A stretch of DNA of 64,000 nucleotides from Paenibacillus sp. 1011MAR3C5. Its GTDB lineage: Bacteria > Bacillota > Bacilli > Paenibacillales > Paenibacillaceae. Shown piece after piece: positions 1 to 8,945 of this stretch. The notes below the pieces were generated by a model. It worked only from the letters and a program-made list of their open reading frames with translations. It ran no database searches and had not been told where the DNA came from. The stretch's first letter is position 1; each line of letters starts with the position of its first letter. The stretch lies in the NCBI RefSeq assembly GCF_003591485.1, contig NZ_QZCF01000005.1, positions 396,922 to 460,921 of the forward strand, in the 5' to 3' direction. The position numbers and the translations under genes were made by a program.

Positions 1-1
1 G

Positions 2-241
2 CTGCAAGAGAAGGTCGATCCCAATTATCTTGGCCGTATCTTCGGCGTGTTCGGCATGATCTCGACCTCCATGATGCCACTCGGAATGCTGATCTTCGGT
101 CCGCTAGCTGATGTGATTCAGATCGAATGGCTGCTTATTGGTACGGGGCTGCTCATGCTCATATTGACGGCATTCTTCGTCGGCAACAAACGATTGATCG
201 AAGCTGGCAAGCCCGTGATCGTAGAGGCTGTGCAGGAGTAG
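2..241 (+). CDS. MFS transporter, C-terminal part only
   Basis: The reading frame is open from the window edge and ends at TAG 239-241, so the gene begins outside the window. The visible 79 residues hold two hydrophobic stretches (from the GVFGMISTSMMPLG segment onward, then a second near WLLIGTGLLMLILTAFF) and a short charged tail, which fits the last two helices of a 12-helix major facilitator such as the MdtG/macrolide-efflux group. The substrate cannot be told. A strong terminator follows directly, so this gene is not cotranscribed with the metallophore locus to its right. Confidence 0.7.
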   Translation: MQEKVDPNYLGRIFGVFGMISTSMMPLGMLIFGPLADVIQIEWLLIGTGLLMLILTAFFVGNKRLIEAGKPVIVEAVQE

Positions 242-247
242 AGGGGG

Positions 248-280
248 AAAAAGCTGCCTTTGGGCAGCTTTTTTTATTTT
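248..280 (+). terminator. Rho-independent terminator of the MFS gene
   Basis: An 8-bp perfect stem AAGCTGCC (251-258) / GGCAGCTT (263-270) with a TTTG loop, extended by flanking A/T pairs, is followed by a T-run. Confidence 0.9.
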
Positions 281-475
281 AGTTTGCGTGAAAAAGCTGA
301 TTAAGCCGTATGAGAATCCAAGGAGCGCATTTTTTTTTACAGCATTTAGAAAATTCGACTTCTACAAAGCTGTAAAATCATTTAAACTGGAAGAACCAAG
401 GGAAATAATGTCGGAATTGATATCAGAACAGAGCGATAAAGGGCGAACCAATCGATTAGACGGAGGGGAATGGAC

Positions 476-1363
476 ATGACTGCACAGACTTCCGAGCTTG
501 AGCCAACGGATTCAACTCAACCCTATCACGTGCATCCATCGAACCTTTCGGATCATGCCGCAGAGCTAGTCTTAAGGATCGAACGTCTCAACATCGCTGT
601 CCAGAAACAGAAGTTGATCCGTCCGCTTATTCATGAGGTATCCTTCTCCATTGCCAAGGGGGAGACCCTTGCGCTCGTTGGTGAAAGCGGCAGCGGAAAG
701 AGCGTGACCGCTAGCGCTGTTGCGGGACTATTGCCGAATTCCCTCCGTATAACAAGCGGCAGCATTCAGTTTCAAGGCGAGGATATTCTGGCAAGGCAGG
801 AGAAGCAGCGAACACAATTGAGAGGGACACGCATCGGTTGGATCTTTCAAAATTATCAAGGCAGCTTTACTCCGTTTTTGACCATCGGCAGCCAGTTAAC
901 GGAGATGTTACGGACTCACCGCAAGCTATCCAGACGTGCTGCCAAGGAGCTGGTGCTGTCCTGGCTTGATCAAGCCGCATTGCCGGCGGAGCGCGTGTAT
1001 GCAAGCTATCCGTTCCAGATTAGCGGCGGTCAGCGGCAGCGGGCGGCCATTGCTGCGGCTCTCATGCTGGAGCCCTCTCTAGTCATTGCCGATGAGCCGA
1101 CTACGGCGCTTGATGTCATTACGGGCGAGCGTGTGCTGGAGCTTATGATGGACCTTCAGCGGCTGACTGGCTGCGCGATTTTATTCATCTCTCATGATCT
1201 GCGGCATGTCATGAAGCGAGCTGACCGGATCGCAGTAATGAAGGAGGGGCGAATCATGGAGCTGGGCGAGCCGAAGCAAATCCGGGAGCAGCCCAGGCAT
1301 CCCTATACGAAGCAGTTGCTGGACGCTTGTCCGAAGCTCGAAGTGCCTCCTCGTCTCTGGTAA
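476..1363 (+). CDS. Oligopeptide/nickel-type ABC transporter ATPase (CntD/OppD-like)
   Basis: First ATPase of a Dpp/Opp/Nik-type importer, about 295 residues. Walker A GESGSGKS lies near residue 70, the signature ISGGQRQR near 182, Walker B LVIADEPT near 203, and the family-specific C-terminal HPYTKQLLDACP segment is present. An upstream in-frame ATG at 470 is only 3 nt from the GGAGGGG element at 462-468. The ATG at 476 has normal spacing and is preferred. It is followed after 63 nt by a second ATPase. In staphylopine loci the importer uses the ATPases CntD and CntF, and since the rest of this locus is cnt-like the pair is inferred to power uptake of the metal-opine complex. Nickel or peptide uptake is the alternative. 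Confidence 0.85.
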   Translation: MTAQTSELEPTDSTQPYHVHPSNLSDHAAELVLRIERLNIAVQKQKLIRPLIHEVSFSIAKGETLALVGESGSGKSVTASAVAGLLPNSLRITSGSIQFQGEDILARQEKQRTQLRGTRIGWIFQNYQGSFTPFLTIGSQLTEMLRTHRKLSRRAAKELVLSWLDQAALPAERVYASYPFQISGGQRQRAAIAAALMLEPSLVIADEPTTALDVITGERVLELMMDLQRLTGCAILFISHDLRHVMKRADRIAVMKEGRIMELGEPKQIREQPRHPYTKQLLDACPKLEVPPRLW

Positions 1364-1426
1364 GCATCGAGCAAAGTCGAATTCATACGCAATTATGCCG
1401 GTAGACAAGGGGGCAGGAAACATATC

Positions 1427-2212
1427 ATGAATGCCGTATTAACCGTTGATCGGCTGTGCAAGTCCTATCATGCCGGAAGCAAGGGTATAGTGGAAGCTGT
1501 GCAAGAGGTATCCTTTCATATCCATGAGGGTGAGTGTCTGGGGCTAGCAGGGGAAAGCGGCTGCGGCAAGAGCACCGTAGCCAGACTGCTGCTTGCCTTG
1601 GAACGACCCGATCAGGGAGAAGTGCTGCTGGAGGGGGTATCTCTGCACAGACTGAGCGGGAAAGAGCTGCGCAAGCAGCGCCGGTGGATTCAGGCTGTCT
1701 TCCAAGATCCTGCTGCTTCGCTGAATGACCGGCTGCCGGTCTGGCGTTCTGTCATGGAGCCGCTGGACAACTTCCCGGAAGCGATTCCGTCATTTTTATT
1801 AGATGTGAGAGACTCCAGGCGAGATAGCGCCGCCCGCTTGTTCGAGATGGTCGAGCTGGGACGCGAGCATCTGGATTGTTATCCTCATGAACTGAGCGGC
1901 GGCCAGCGACAACGCGTCGCAATTGCCAGAGGCATCAGTCTGCGTCCGAAGCTGCTCGTCTGCGATGAATCGACGACGAGTCTCGATGTTACTATTCAAT
2001 CCCAGATTCTGCATCTGCTGAAGCAGTTGCAGAGGGAGCTGGGCATGTCCTATCTCTTTATTTCTCATGATATTGGCGTAATCGAACAAGTAAGCGACCG
2101 CATCATTGTGATGAAGGGTGGTCGAATGCTGGATTTATTCCCCAAGGAAGCGATGTGGGACAAGAATCGCCATCCTTACACCCGGCTGCTCATTAAGGCT
2201 GCACTTTTTTAG
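1427..2212 (+). CDS. Oligopeptide/nickel-type ABC transporter ATPase (CntF/OppF-like)
   Basis: Second ATPase of the pair, 261 residues. Walker A GESGCGKS lies near residue 43, signature LSGGQRQR near 155, Walker B LLVCDEST near 174, and a C-terminal HPYTRLLIKAA segment matches the oligopeptide ATPase family. The N-terminus is short compared with typical OppF (about 310 residues) and it lacks a long C-terminal tail. The start has a purine-rich AAGGGGGCAGG site upstream. The gene is followed by a terminator, so the two ATPases form their own transcription unit, separate from the permease and binding protein genes that come after cntLM. Confidence 0.85.
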   Translation: MNAVLTVDRLCKSYHAGSKGIVEAVQEVSFHIHEGECLGLAGESGCGKSTVARLLLALERPDQGEVLLEGVSLHRLSGKELRKQRRWIQAVFQDPAASLNDRLPVWRSVMEPLDNFPEAIPSFLLDVRDSRRDSAARLFEMVELGREHLDCYPHELSGGQRQRVAIARGISLRPKLLVCDESTTSLDVTIQSQILHLLKQLQRELGMSYLFISHDIGVIEQVSDRIIVMKGGRMLDLFPKEAMWDKNRHPYTRLLIKAALF

Positions 2213-2240
2213 AGAAAGATAATCATAGGTTTAATGTCAG

Positions 2241-2279
2241 AAGGTCCGGTTTACCTAAAGCAGGTAGTCGGACTTTTTT
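2241..2279 (+). terminator. Terminator between the ATPase genes and cntL
   Basis: Imperfect inverted repeat: AGGTCCG...TTACCT pairs with AGGTA...CGGACTT, followed by TTTTTT. It splits the locus into two transcription units. Confidence 0.75.
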
Positions 2280-2288
2280 GCGTTGCGT

Positions 2289-2337
2289 TGAAATGACTCT
2301 TTCGAGTCATTTCAGCTTCATACAATTGCTGTATAAT
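2289..2337 (+). promoter_or_regulatory. Candidate promoter and palindromic operator of the cntLM operon
   Basis: A perfect inverted repeat has arms TGAAATGACTC (2289-2299) and GAGTCATTTCA (2304-2314) around TTTC. It is followed by a consensus -10 TATAAT at 2332-2337. The right arm covers the place where a -35 element should be (TTTCAG, 2310-2315, spacing 16), so a bound regulator would block the polymerase. No T-run follows, so it is not a terminator. It does not resemble the Bacillus Zur or Fur consensus. Confidence 0.55.
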
Positions 2338-2401
2338 TTCGAGTGTAAATGGCTTTTTTTACTATTTTGTCGAAAATTCATATGAAATGGAGGGAAGTTG
2401 T

Positions 2402-3217
2402 TTGAAGAAGAAATATGCCCTGTTGCTTGCCTTGCAATCCTTCGAATATGAGATTCATCGATTGAAGGCATATTCGGAAGAATGCTCGGATTGTTATGAG
2501 TTGCTGCAATTAAAGCTCGATGCGTTATGCAGCTTTATGACATCAGATGAGAGCGAAGCGCTGTGGGGGGAATGGGGAGATCGTGAAGAGATTCGGCAGC
2601 ATGGAGAATTGCTTCGCTCAGCCTCCAATCAAGCCTTGTGCCGGCTGGAGAAGTATCAATCCTGTCAAGTGCTTGAACAGAAGATGAACGTAAGTGAATA
2701 TCTTTCACTGCTGACGTCCACCGTTAGTCAAGAGCTGAAGATTTTCGGAATGGAGGCTGCTTCTCGAATTCTGTTTATCGGCTCAGGCGCTTTTCCGGTA
2801 TCCGCACTGACCATGGCGCAGGAATCTGGAGCGGAAGTGTTTTGTCTGGATACGGATGAAGAGGCCGTTGCGCTTGGCCGCAGAGTGGCAGAAGCAGCTG
2901 GATTGCTTGCCAAGCTCACGTTCACCAGCAGCTATGGCGCAGGAATGTCATTCCTTGACAGAGCAACCCATGTTGTGATCGCTTCTCTTGTGGGCAACAA
3001 GCATGAGCTTCTAAGAGAATTGAAGGCTGCAGCAGGCCTGGAGACGAAGATCATTCTAAGATACGGAAACGGGCTGAAGTCAATCTTTAATTTCCCGTTG
3101 GAGCTGGAGCTGTCCGATGAATGGGAGATTACCCCAATTATCCAGAACAAACGGATCTACGATACGGTAATGCTGCAGCGAAAAGGAGCTAGAGGATTGG
3201 AGGCGACACAGCTATGA
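2402..3217 (+). CDS. cntL: Opine metallophore synthase, nicotianamine-synthase-like (CntL)
   Basis: Predicted to transfer an aminobutyrate group from S-adenosylmethionine to histidine, giving the intermediate that CntM reduces. About 271 residues from the preferred TTG start at 2402, which lies 7 nt after GGAGGG. The ATG at 2387 has no binding site before it. The length equals that of staphylococcal CntL. An N-terminal helical part is followed by a Rossmann-like SAM domain with ILFIGSGAFPVS near residue 124, an acidic strand end CLDTDEE, and the later ASLVGNKHELL and RYGNGLKSIFNFP segments typical of nicotianamine synthases. It overlaps cntM by 4 nt. No histidine racemase gene is seen, so by the published rule for this family it would use L-histidine (inference). 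Confidence 0.85.
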   Translation: MKKKYALLLALQSFEYEIHRLKAYSEECSDCYELLQLKLDALCSFMTSDESEALWGEWGDREEIRQHGELLRSASNQALCRLEKYQSCQVLEQKMNVSEYLSLLTSTVSQELKIFGMEAASRILFIGSGAFPVSALTMAQESGAEVFCLDTDEEAVALGRRVAEAAGLLAKLTFTSSYGAGMSFLDRATHVVIASLVGNKHELLRELKAAAGLETKIILRYGNGLKSIFNFPLELELSDEWEITPIIQNKRIYDTVMLQRKGARGLEATQL

Positions 3218-4533
3218 ACCAGTCGTTGACAGCCCCATTCGGCAATACGCTTGTGATCGGTGCAGGGCCTGCAGGTATTCATGCAGCGGTAGACTGGAAC
3301 CAACATTCCGCACGGATAGGCTTGTTAAATCGAGAAGGCGAACATGCCGATCGGATCCAGCAGGAGCTTAGTCAGCAGGGCTATACCCTCTCTGTGGATA
3401 TACAGGTGCCAAGAGCAAGACATCAGTCAGGAGAAGCACAGCTGTACCGTTTCTACAACGGATATGGTGGCATCGAGGACATATGGCATACGCTTGTGCT
3501 ATGTACCCCAGGCGACAGCTACATGCACGTTATACGAGGCATGAACCTTGAGACCCTGCATCAATTAAGAACCATTATTCTTATCTCCCCAGGTATCGGA
3601 TCCAATCTTCTTGTTCAAAGCTCGCTAGGCAATCTGGCGGCTTCCATTGAAATTATAAGCTTCTCCACTTATTATGCTTCATCTAGGTTTCCCTCCAATC
3701 AAGCAACGGTATTGAAGTCGGTTGTGAATGGACTAAAGCGAAGAGTAGCCGTCTCGTCAAACCGCGCAACCAGCACAACTCTTCTTTTCCTTAAGGAATT
3801 GCTAGAATCCCGTCACGTTCTATGCGAGATCACCTCGAACCCGCTGGAAGCGGAAAGCAGAAGCATTACGACGTACGTTCACCCGCCATTTTTTATGAAT
3901 GAATTTTCGTTGAACGAAGTGTTTGGCCGCCATACTTCCCGTAAGTTCTTATATAAGCTGTATCCCGAAGGTCCGATAACGCAGCATACGATTCGCAGCA
4001 TGGTGCTGCTGTGGGAGGAGATATCCCGCCTTCTTCGTCATGTAGGCGTGCAGCCGTTAAACCTGCTGAAATTTCTGAACGATGACAATTACCCTGTTCA
4101 TGAGACGACGTTGTCGCGAGAGGATATTGACAGCTTTCCGAATATGGAGCCTGTCCAGCAGCAATATTTGCTATATATCCGCTACTCCTCCATCCTGATC
4201 GATCCTTTCTCAGAACCTGATGATCAAGGCAAATATGCGGATTTTTCCGCTATTTCCTATCAGCAGGCTGTATTCAAAAACGGTTATTGGGCGATCCCCC
4301 GTATTCCGTATGAGGATTACAAGCGGCTGAAGCTGCTTCACGCGGTGGGGCAGCGCCTTGGCTTGGAGATGTCGCATACCCGTTCCCTTATGGATACGTT
4401 TGAGAGCAAGCTGACCGCCTTCATCCAGGAGGTAGGGGCGGACAAGGTTCATCCCGATCTGATGAAGGATCAGTCGGAGGAGCAGGCAGATGCGATTCTG
4501 CTGATGCTTAATCGTTCATTCGGTCACATCTGA
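3214..4533 (+). CDS. cntM: Opine metallophore dehydrogenase (CntM)
   Basis: Predicted to condense the CntL product with a 2-oxo acid and reduce it with NAD(P)H, finishing a staphylopine-like metallophore. 439 residues. N-terminal dinucleotide site VIGAGPAG (14-21), ISFSTY at 148-153, YVHPPFFMNEFSL from 221, and LYKLYPEGPIT and YLLYIRYSSILIDPF downstream, all matching staphylococcal CntM as I remember it. Arg40 aligns with S. aureus Arg33, the mark of NADPH preference. Ser156 aligns with S. aureus Asp150, the residue that sets pyruvate (Asp) against 2-oxoglutarate use (Ala). Ser fits neither published class. The start overlaps cntL by 4 nt, indicating translational coupling. Confidence 0.88.
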   Translation: MNQSLTAPFGNTLVIGAGPAGIHAAVDWNQHSARIGLLNREGEHADRIQQELSQQGYTLSVDIQVPRARHQSGEAQLYRFYNGYGGIEDIWHTLVLCTPGDSYMHVIRGMNLETLHQLRTIILISPGIGSNLLVQSSLGNLAASIEIISFSTYYASSRFPSNQATVLKSVVNGLKRRVAVSSNRATSTTLLFLKELLESRHVLCEITSNPLEAESRSITTYVHPPFFMNEFSLNEVFGRHTSRKFLYKLYPEGPITQHTIRSMVLLWEEISRLLRHVGVQPLNLLKFLNDDNYPVHETTLSREDIDSFPNMEPVQQQYLLYIRYSSILIDPFSEPDDQGKYADFSAISYQQAVFKNGYWAIPRIPYEDYKRLKLLHAVGQRLGLEMSHTRSLMDTFESKLTAFIQEVGADKVHPDLMKDQSEEQADAILLMLNRSFGHI

Positions 4534-4601
4534 GGAATGAAAGGACGATGATCTTATGAATGTAATGCCGTTAAATAATCGAAGAAATCGGAGGGCTATC
4601 C

Positions 4602-6164
4602 ATGCATGGATATCAGATATTTCGTGACATTAAGCGGTTATGGTTACTAGTCATATGCTTATCAGCACTGCTGGCTGGATGCACGACAGACGTAGATCCA
4701 TCAGCAAAAACGGATGCCGACAAAAAAGTGACAATTATCCACAGCTTGCCGAGCGAATCCATGGATCCCCATAACGAGTGGATTGCATTAAGAGCTGGCG
4801 TAACCGAAACGCTCGTGCGGCTCAATGAAAAGATGGAAGTGTCGCCATGGCTCGCATCTGCCTGGGAGGCGAAGGACGAGCGGACATGGAGCTTTACGAT
4901 CCGCGATGGCATTGCCTTTCAAGATGGAACAAAGCTTGACGCTGCAGCTGTCAAGGCTTCCTTCGAACGGGGAATGGAGGACAGCGAAGCGCTATCGGCC
5001 GGATTGAAGCTTCAAGCGATGGAGGCGAATGGACAAGAGCTGATCTTTACGACGAAAGAACCTCATCCTGCCTTTCCGACGGAGCTGGTTCATCCGACAG
5101 CAAGCATTGTTAGCGTTGCTGCCGAGAAGAAGCTAGGGAAGGAAGCATTCAACAAAGCGCCCGTCGGCACAGGCCCGTTCAAAGTCGTTCAATTCATTCC
5201 CGGTCAAGAAATAACATTGGACAGGTATGACGGCTATTGGGACGGCACTGCCAAGCTGAGCGCGGTGAAATTTCTGTTTAACGGGGATGCGAATGTCAGG
5301 ACGCTAGCCTTCCAGTCGAAGCAAGCGGATATCGTCTATCATTTGGCGCCGGAAGCTCTGACAACGATTGAATCAGACCAGCAGTTGTCGGTTCAGTCTG
5401 TGACGAGCCTTCGCACGCATTATTTCACCTATAATCCCCAAAGCGCCAGCGTCTCGGATATAAGGGTCAGAAGAGCAATTGATAAGCTGATCGACCGGGA
5501 TACGATCGTGAAGGACATCATGCTTGGACATGCGCTGCCCGCCAACGGTCCATTCAACAACACGCTACCGTTCGGCAGCGGGGAAGCCGCGCAGCAGCTT
5601 GATCAGGCAGAGGCGCAAAAGCTCTTGGAGAGCGCAGGCTATAAGAAGAATAGCGATGGGAAGCTGGAGAAGGATGGCAAGCTCCTGGTATTAAAGCTAA
5701 TCGCGTTCTCGGGTATTAATCCCGAGCTCCCGCTTATTCCATTGCTTGTTCAATCCGAAGCTGCGAAGGTCGGTATAACGATTGAGGTCACATCCGTGGA
5801 GTATCCGGATGTATACATCAAGGATCATTCCGATTGGGACCTGTCCACGTCAAGCTACTTGACGTCGCCGCGCGGAGACGGCGGTTCGTTCCTGAACTCA
5901 GCCTATCTGCCTGGAGGCTCCTACAATGCCGCCAATGTCAAAGTGGACAATCTGGAGCCCATTCTGATGGAGCTGAACACAACCGGAGATGTGCAGAAGC
6001 GCAGCGAGTTAACACAACAGGCGGTTCAACTGATCAACGAAGCTAAGGTGCACTCCTTTATTATTCATCCGAATATATTGGTCGGCGTTCATAACAGGAT
6101 TATGAATTGGCGTCCCGGCGCTGAAGAGTTCTACCTTGTAACCAATAAGATGGACGTACAGTGA
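4602..6164 (+). CDS. ABC transporter substrate-binding lipoprotein (CntA/NikA/DppA-like)
   Basis: Extracellular solute-binding protein family 5, 520 residues, predicted to capture the metal-opine complex at the cell surface. A signal peptide ends in the lipobox LLAGC near residue 26. The mature part shows hallmark segments: SMDPHNEW, LVRLNEKMEVSPWLASAW, WSFTIRDGIAFQDGTKLDA, GTGPFKV and DIRVRRAIDKLIDR. ATG 4602 follows GGAGGG with 6 nt spacing. It lies 68 nt after cntM and 1 nt before the permease gene, so it belongs to the cntLM operon. Nickel- or peptide-binding homologues have the same fold. The ligand assignment rests on context. Confidence 0.85.
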   Translation: MHGYQIFRDIKRLWLLVICLSALLAGCTTDVDPSAKTDADKKVTIIHSLPSESMDPHNEWIALRAGVTETLVRLNEKMEVSPWLASAWEAKDERTWSFTIRDGIAFQDGTKLDAAAVKASFERGMEDSEALSAGLKLQAMEANGQELIFTTKEPHPAFPTELVHPTASIVSVAAEKKLGKEAFNKAPVGTGPFKVVQFIPGQEITLDRYDGYWDGTAKLSAVKFLFNGDANVRTLAFQSKQADIVYHLAPEALTTIESDQQLSVQSVTSLRTHYFTYNPQSASVSDIRVRRAIDKLIDRDTIVKDIMLGHALPANGPFNNTLPFGSGEAAQQLDQAEAQKLLESAGYKKNSDGKLEKDGKLLVLKLIAFSGINPELPLIPLLVQSEAAKVGITIEVTSVEYPDVYIKDHSDWDLSTSSYLTSPRGDGGSFLNSAYLPGGSYNAANVKVDNLEPILMELNTTGDVQKRSELTQQAVQLINEAKVHSFIIHPNILVGVHNRIMNWRPGAEEFYLVTNKMDVQ

Positions 6165-6165
6165 A

Positions 6166-7110
6166 ATGCTGACGCATGCTGCACTCAGACTGCTTCAGCT
6201 CGTACTGATGCTGCTCGTCTTAAGTCTGGTTACATTTATTCTGATGAAGCTTGCACCGGGAGATCCTGTGTTAACCATTCTGAAAGCGCATGAAGGCGCC
6301 GTAACGGAGGAGGACACGCTTCTGGTCCGGGAACAACTGGGTTTCGATCTGCCGCTATATCAGCAGTATGGACAATGGCTGTCTGGTGTTGTAAAGCTGG
6401 ATTTGGGTCAATCCTACACGTCGAACCGGGACGTGTGGAATCTTCTTGTCGAGCGGCTGCCTGCGTCGATCATGCTCATGGCGGGATCTATTACAGCTCT
6501 GCTGATCCTTGCGCTTCCGCTGGGCATGCTGGCAGCCAAATATCAGAATCGATTACCCGACTATATTAGCCGCTTGTTCGCTTTGATAGGCTCATCCATC
6601 CCCAGCTTCTGGCTAGGGCTGCTGCTTATCTATCTCTTCTCCTATCAGTTGAACTGGTTGCCGATGATGGGCGGCGGCAGCATCAGCCACTTGATCCTTC
6701 CTTCGGTTACGCTCGGTTTTGTCATGGCTCCGGAATATATCCGTCTGCTTCGAGCAGGCATGCTGGATACCTTGTCGCAGGAATATATTCGTGCAGCCAG
6801 AGCCAGAGGGATTAAGGAGTGGAGCGTGTTGACAAGACATGCGCTGAGAGCCGCATTAATGCCGGTTGTTTCCCTCATGGGAATGAGCATGGGGGCGCTA
6901 ATGGCAGGTTCTGTTGTTACGGAATCGCTGTTTGGATGGCCGGGTCTTGGCAGCATGGCGATGGAGGCGATCACACAGCGCAACTACCCGGTCATTCAAG
7001 GCTATATTCTGCTTACAGGCCTATTCATCGGACTCGCCAACTGGTTGTCGGATATGGGCCTGGTCATCCTTGATCCCCGTATACGGCTCGGAGGGGGGAG
7101 AGGAGGATGA
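6166..7110 (+). CDS. ABC transporter permease (CntB/DppB-like)
   Basis: First inner-membrane permease of the importer, 314 residues. Starts with a long hydrophobic helix, and carries a periplasmic loop with the PGDPVLTIL motif and the LGFDLPLYQQYGQWL segment typical of DppB/NikB. The coupling region EYIRAARARGI near residue 205 matches the EAA loop that contacts the ATPase. Six membrane segments are predicted. The start is 1 nt after the binding protein stop, and the end overlaps the next permease by 4 nt. Confidence 0.9.
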   Translation: MLTHAALRLLQLVLMLLVLSLVTFILMKLAPGDPVLTILKAHEGAVTEEDTLLVREQLGFDLPLYQQYGQWLSGVVKLDLGQSYTSNRDVWNLLVERLPASIMLMAGSITALLILALPLGMLAAKYQNRLPDYISRLFALIGSSIPSFWLGLLLIYLFSYQLNWLPMMGGGSISHLILPSVTLGFVMAPEYIRLLRAGMLDTLSQEYIRAARARGIKEWSVLTRHALRAALMPVVSLMGMSMGALMAGSVVTESLFGWPGLGSMAMEAITQRNYPVIQGYILLTGLFIGLANWLSDMGLVILDPRIRLGGGRGG

Positions 7111-7979
7111 AATCTATTGCTCAGAATGAAGTACTGCCATTGGCAGCAGAACGAAGCTCCCTATGGCGTATGATGCTTCGCAGTCCTATGATGTGTGCCG
7201 GTCTAGTCATCGGTGTTATCGTACTGCTGCTCGCTTTGCTCAGTCCATGGCTGATTATTAATGATCCGCTGCTGATCCAGATGTCGGACAGGCTGCTTCC
7301 GCCGAGCTGGACATACCCGCTAGGGACGGATCATCTTGGCCGCTGCGTGTTCTCCAGGCTCATGGCAGGAGCTTCTACGACGCTTGGATTGTCGCTCCTT
7401 GCCAGCACGGCAGTCGTTGTGATCGGAATTCCGGTTGGACTTGCCGCAGGCTTCGCCAACAGACGGCTTGATTCCTTGCTGATGAGGCTGGCAGACGGCG
7501 CAGGAGCATTGCCAGAATTTTTGATGGCCATTGCGGTTGCCGGCTTCCTCGGTCCTGGCTTGACGAATGTGATACTCGCTATTGCGATTGTGAAGTGGAT
7601 CGGCTATGCCCGATTGGTGCGAGGGATCGCACTTGCAGAACGGGAGAAGGAATATATATTGGCATCTATCGTATCTGGCAGCGGGAAGTGGACTATTGTA
7701 AGGCGGCATCTGCTCCGACAGATGTATGCGCCGATTACGATTATGGCCGCGGCAGATGTGGGCAAGACGATATTGCTGATCTCGGCGCTATCCTATCTTG
7801 GATTAGGCGCACAACCGCCTTCGCCGGAATGGGGAGCGATGCTAAGCGACGGACGACCTTACTTCCAGACGGCTCCTGAGCTGATGATATTCCCCGGGCT
7901 ATGCATTCTGATGGTTGTACTCGCCTGTAACCTGATTAGCGACGGATTGCGGGATGTACTGGATATTAGAGCCCGATAA
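7107..7979 (+). CDS. ABC transporter permease (CntC/DppC-like)
   Basis: Second permease, 290 residues. An N-terminal cytoplasmic segment, one helix (MCAGLVIGVIVLLLALL), then YPLGTDHLGRCVFSRLMAGA, the classic DppC/NikC motif, then the transport domain with EKEYILASIVSGSG as EAA loop and LSYLGLGAQPPSPEWG near the end. Overlaps the preceding permease by 4 nt. Together with the two upstream ATPases and the lipoprotein it makes a complete importer. Confidence 0.9.
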   Translation: MKSIAQNEVLPLAAERSSLWRMMLRSPMMCAGLVIGVIVLLLALLSPWLIINDPLLIQMSDRLLPPSWTYPLGTDHLGRCVFSRLMAGASTTLGLSLLASTAVVVIGIPVGLAAGFANRRLDSLLMRLADGAGALPEFLMAIAVAGFLGPGLTNVILAIAIVKWIGYARLVRGIALAEREKEYILASIVSGSGKWTIVRRHLLRQMYAPITIMAAADVGKTILLISALSYLGLGAQPPSPEWGAMLSDGRPYFQTAPELMIFPGLCILMVVLACNLISDGLRDVLDIRAR

Positions 7980-8027
7980 ACAGCAGAAAAAAATGCAGAA
8001 GCATCTGCAGGGATGAAAGAGGTTCCC

Positions 8028-8945
8028 ATGAAAAACGGTGTTCTGATGGCCTTGCTGTCTTCCTTTGTGTTCAGCGTGATGAACGTGCTCGTAAAGGAGG
8101 CCAGCGTAACGATACCCTCTGCCGAAATCGCTTTTTACCGCGGATTAATAGGGACGATTCTGGTTGTTGCTATCATGCGCCAGCAACGAATCGCTTTTTC
8201 CAGAAAAGGCATACCGATGCTGGCTTTCCGTGGAATGATGGGCGGGCTGTATATGCTGGCTTTCTTCTATACGCTCGCCAAACTGCCTTTGACCGATGCA
8301 AGCATATTAGCTCAAATGGCCCCTATATTTGTAATTGTGCTATCGGCTCTATTTCTGAAAGAAAAAATATCCCGCAAATCTATCGGACTGCTTCTTGTCG
8401 TGTTTCTTGGCGCCTTCGTCCTGCTGAAGCCGAATGCTTATTCCAGTTATTCCGTCTTTGCGATTGTCGGTCTGCTTAGCGCGTTGTTCTCAGCAGCGGC
8501 CAGTATCTCGATCCGATATTTAAGCAAAAAGCATTCGTCTTATGAAATCGTGTTTTATTTTACAGTGACCTCGATGCTTGTCGCGATTCCATTCATGATG
8601 AATCATTATGTCTCGCCTAATTGGAGAGAAGGCATGCTGCTGCTGCTGATCGGCATTGTATCGTTGATCGGGCAATTGTTCTTAACCAAGGCCTTTACGC
8701 ATGAAAATGCCATCGTGGTACAGGTGGTCAGTTATTTCGGCCTGATGCTGAATGCGATGTTCGGCTATTTGCTCTGGGGTGAAACGCCGGATGCCGTGAC
8801 AGTTGCAGGCGGATTGTTGATTGTTGCGGGCTGTATCGGCCTATCGTTCTCGAAGCCTGGCCGCAGCGCAGATAAGACGGGTAACAATGCGTTCACTAAT
8901 ACTCGTAAGGAGGAGAAGGATGATAAACGAGGAAACGTATTATGA
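8028..8945 (+). CDS. EamA/DMT family exporter, probable metallophore exporter (CntI-like)
   Basis: Drug/metabolite transporter of about 305 residues with two EamA repeats and about ten membrane helices. The first repeat includes EIAFYRGLIGTILVV, FRGMMGGLYMLAFFYTLAKLPLTDASIL and APIFVIVLSALFLKEKIS. The second has FTHENAIVVQVVSYFGLMLNAMFGYLLWGETPD. An ATG at 8013 exists but lacks a binding site. ATG 8028 is preceded by AAAGAGG. The Pseudomonas pseudopaline exporter CntI is of this family, whereas the S. aureus exporter CntE is an MFS protein, so export of the opine is the natural assignment from context. It lies in the cnt operon and overlaps the following methyltransferase by 26 nt. Confidence 0.82.
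   Translation: MKNGVLMALLSSFVFSVMNVLVKEASVTIPSAEIAFYRGLIGTILVVAIMRQQRIAFSRKGIPMLAFRGMMGGLYMLAFFYTLAKLPLTDASILAQMAPIFVIVLSALFLKEKISRKSIGLLLVVFLGAFVLLKPNAYSSYSVFAIVGLLSALFSAAASISIRYLSKKHSSYEIVFYFTVTSMLVAIPFMMNHYVSPNWREGMLLLLIGIVSLIGQLFLTKAFTHENAIVVQVVSYFGLMLNAMFGYLLWGETPDAVTVAGGLLIVAGCIGLSFSKPGRSADKTGNNAFTNTRKEEKDDKRGNVL

Noticed and set aside
288..479. 63-codon frame between the MFS terminator and the first ATPase gene
   Set aside because: No ribosome binding site, a biased composition, no recognisable family, and it overlaps the start region of the ATPase gene. It also contains an inverted repeat (335-343 with 369-377) of unknown meaning.
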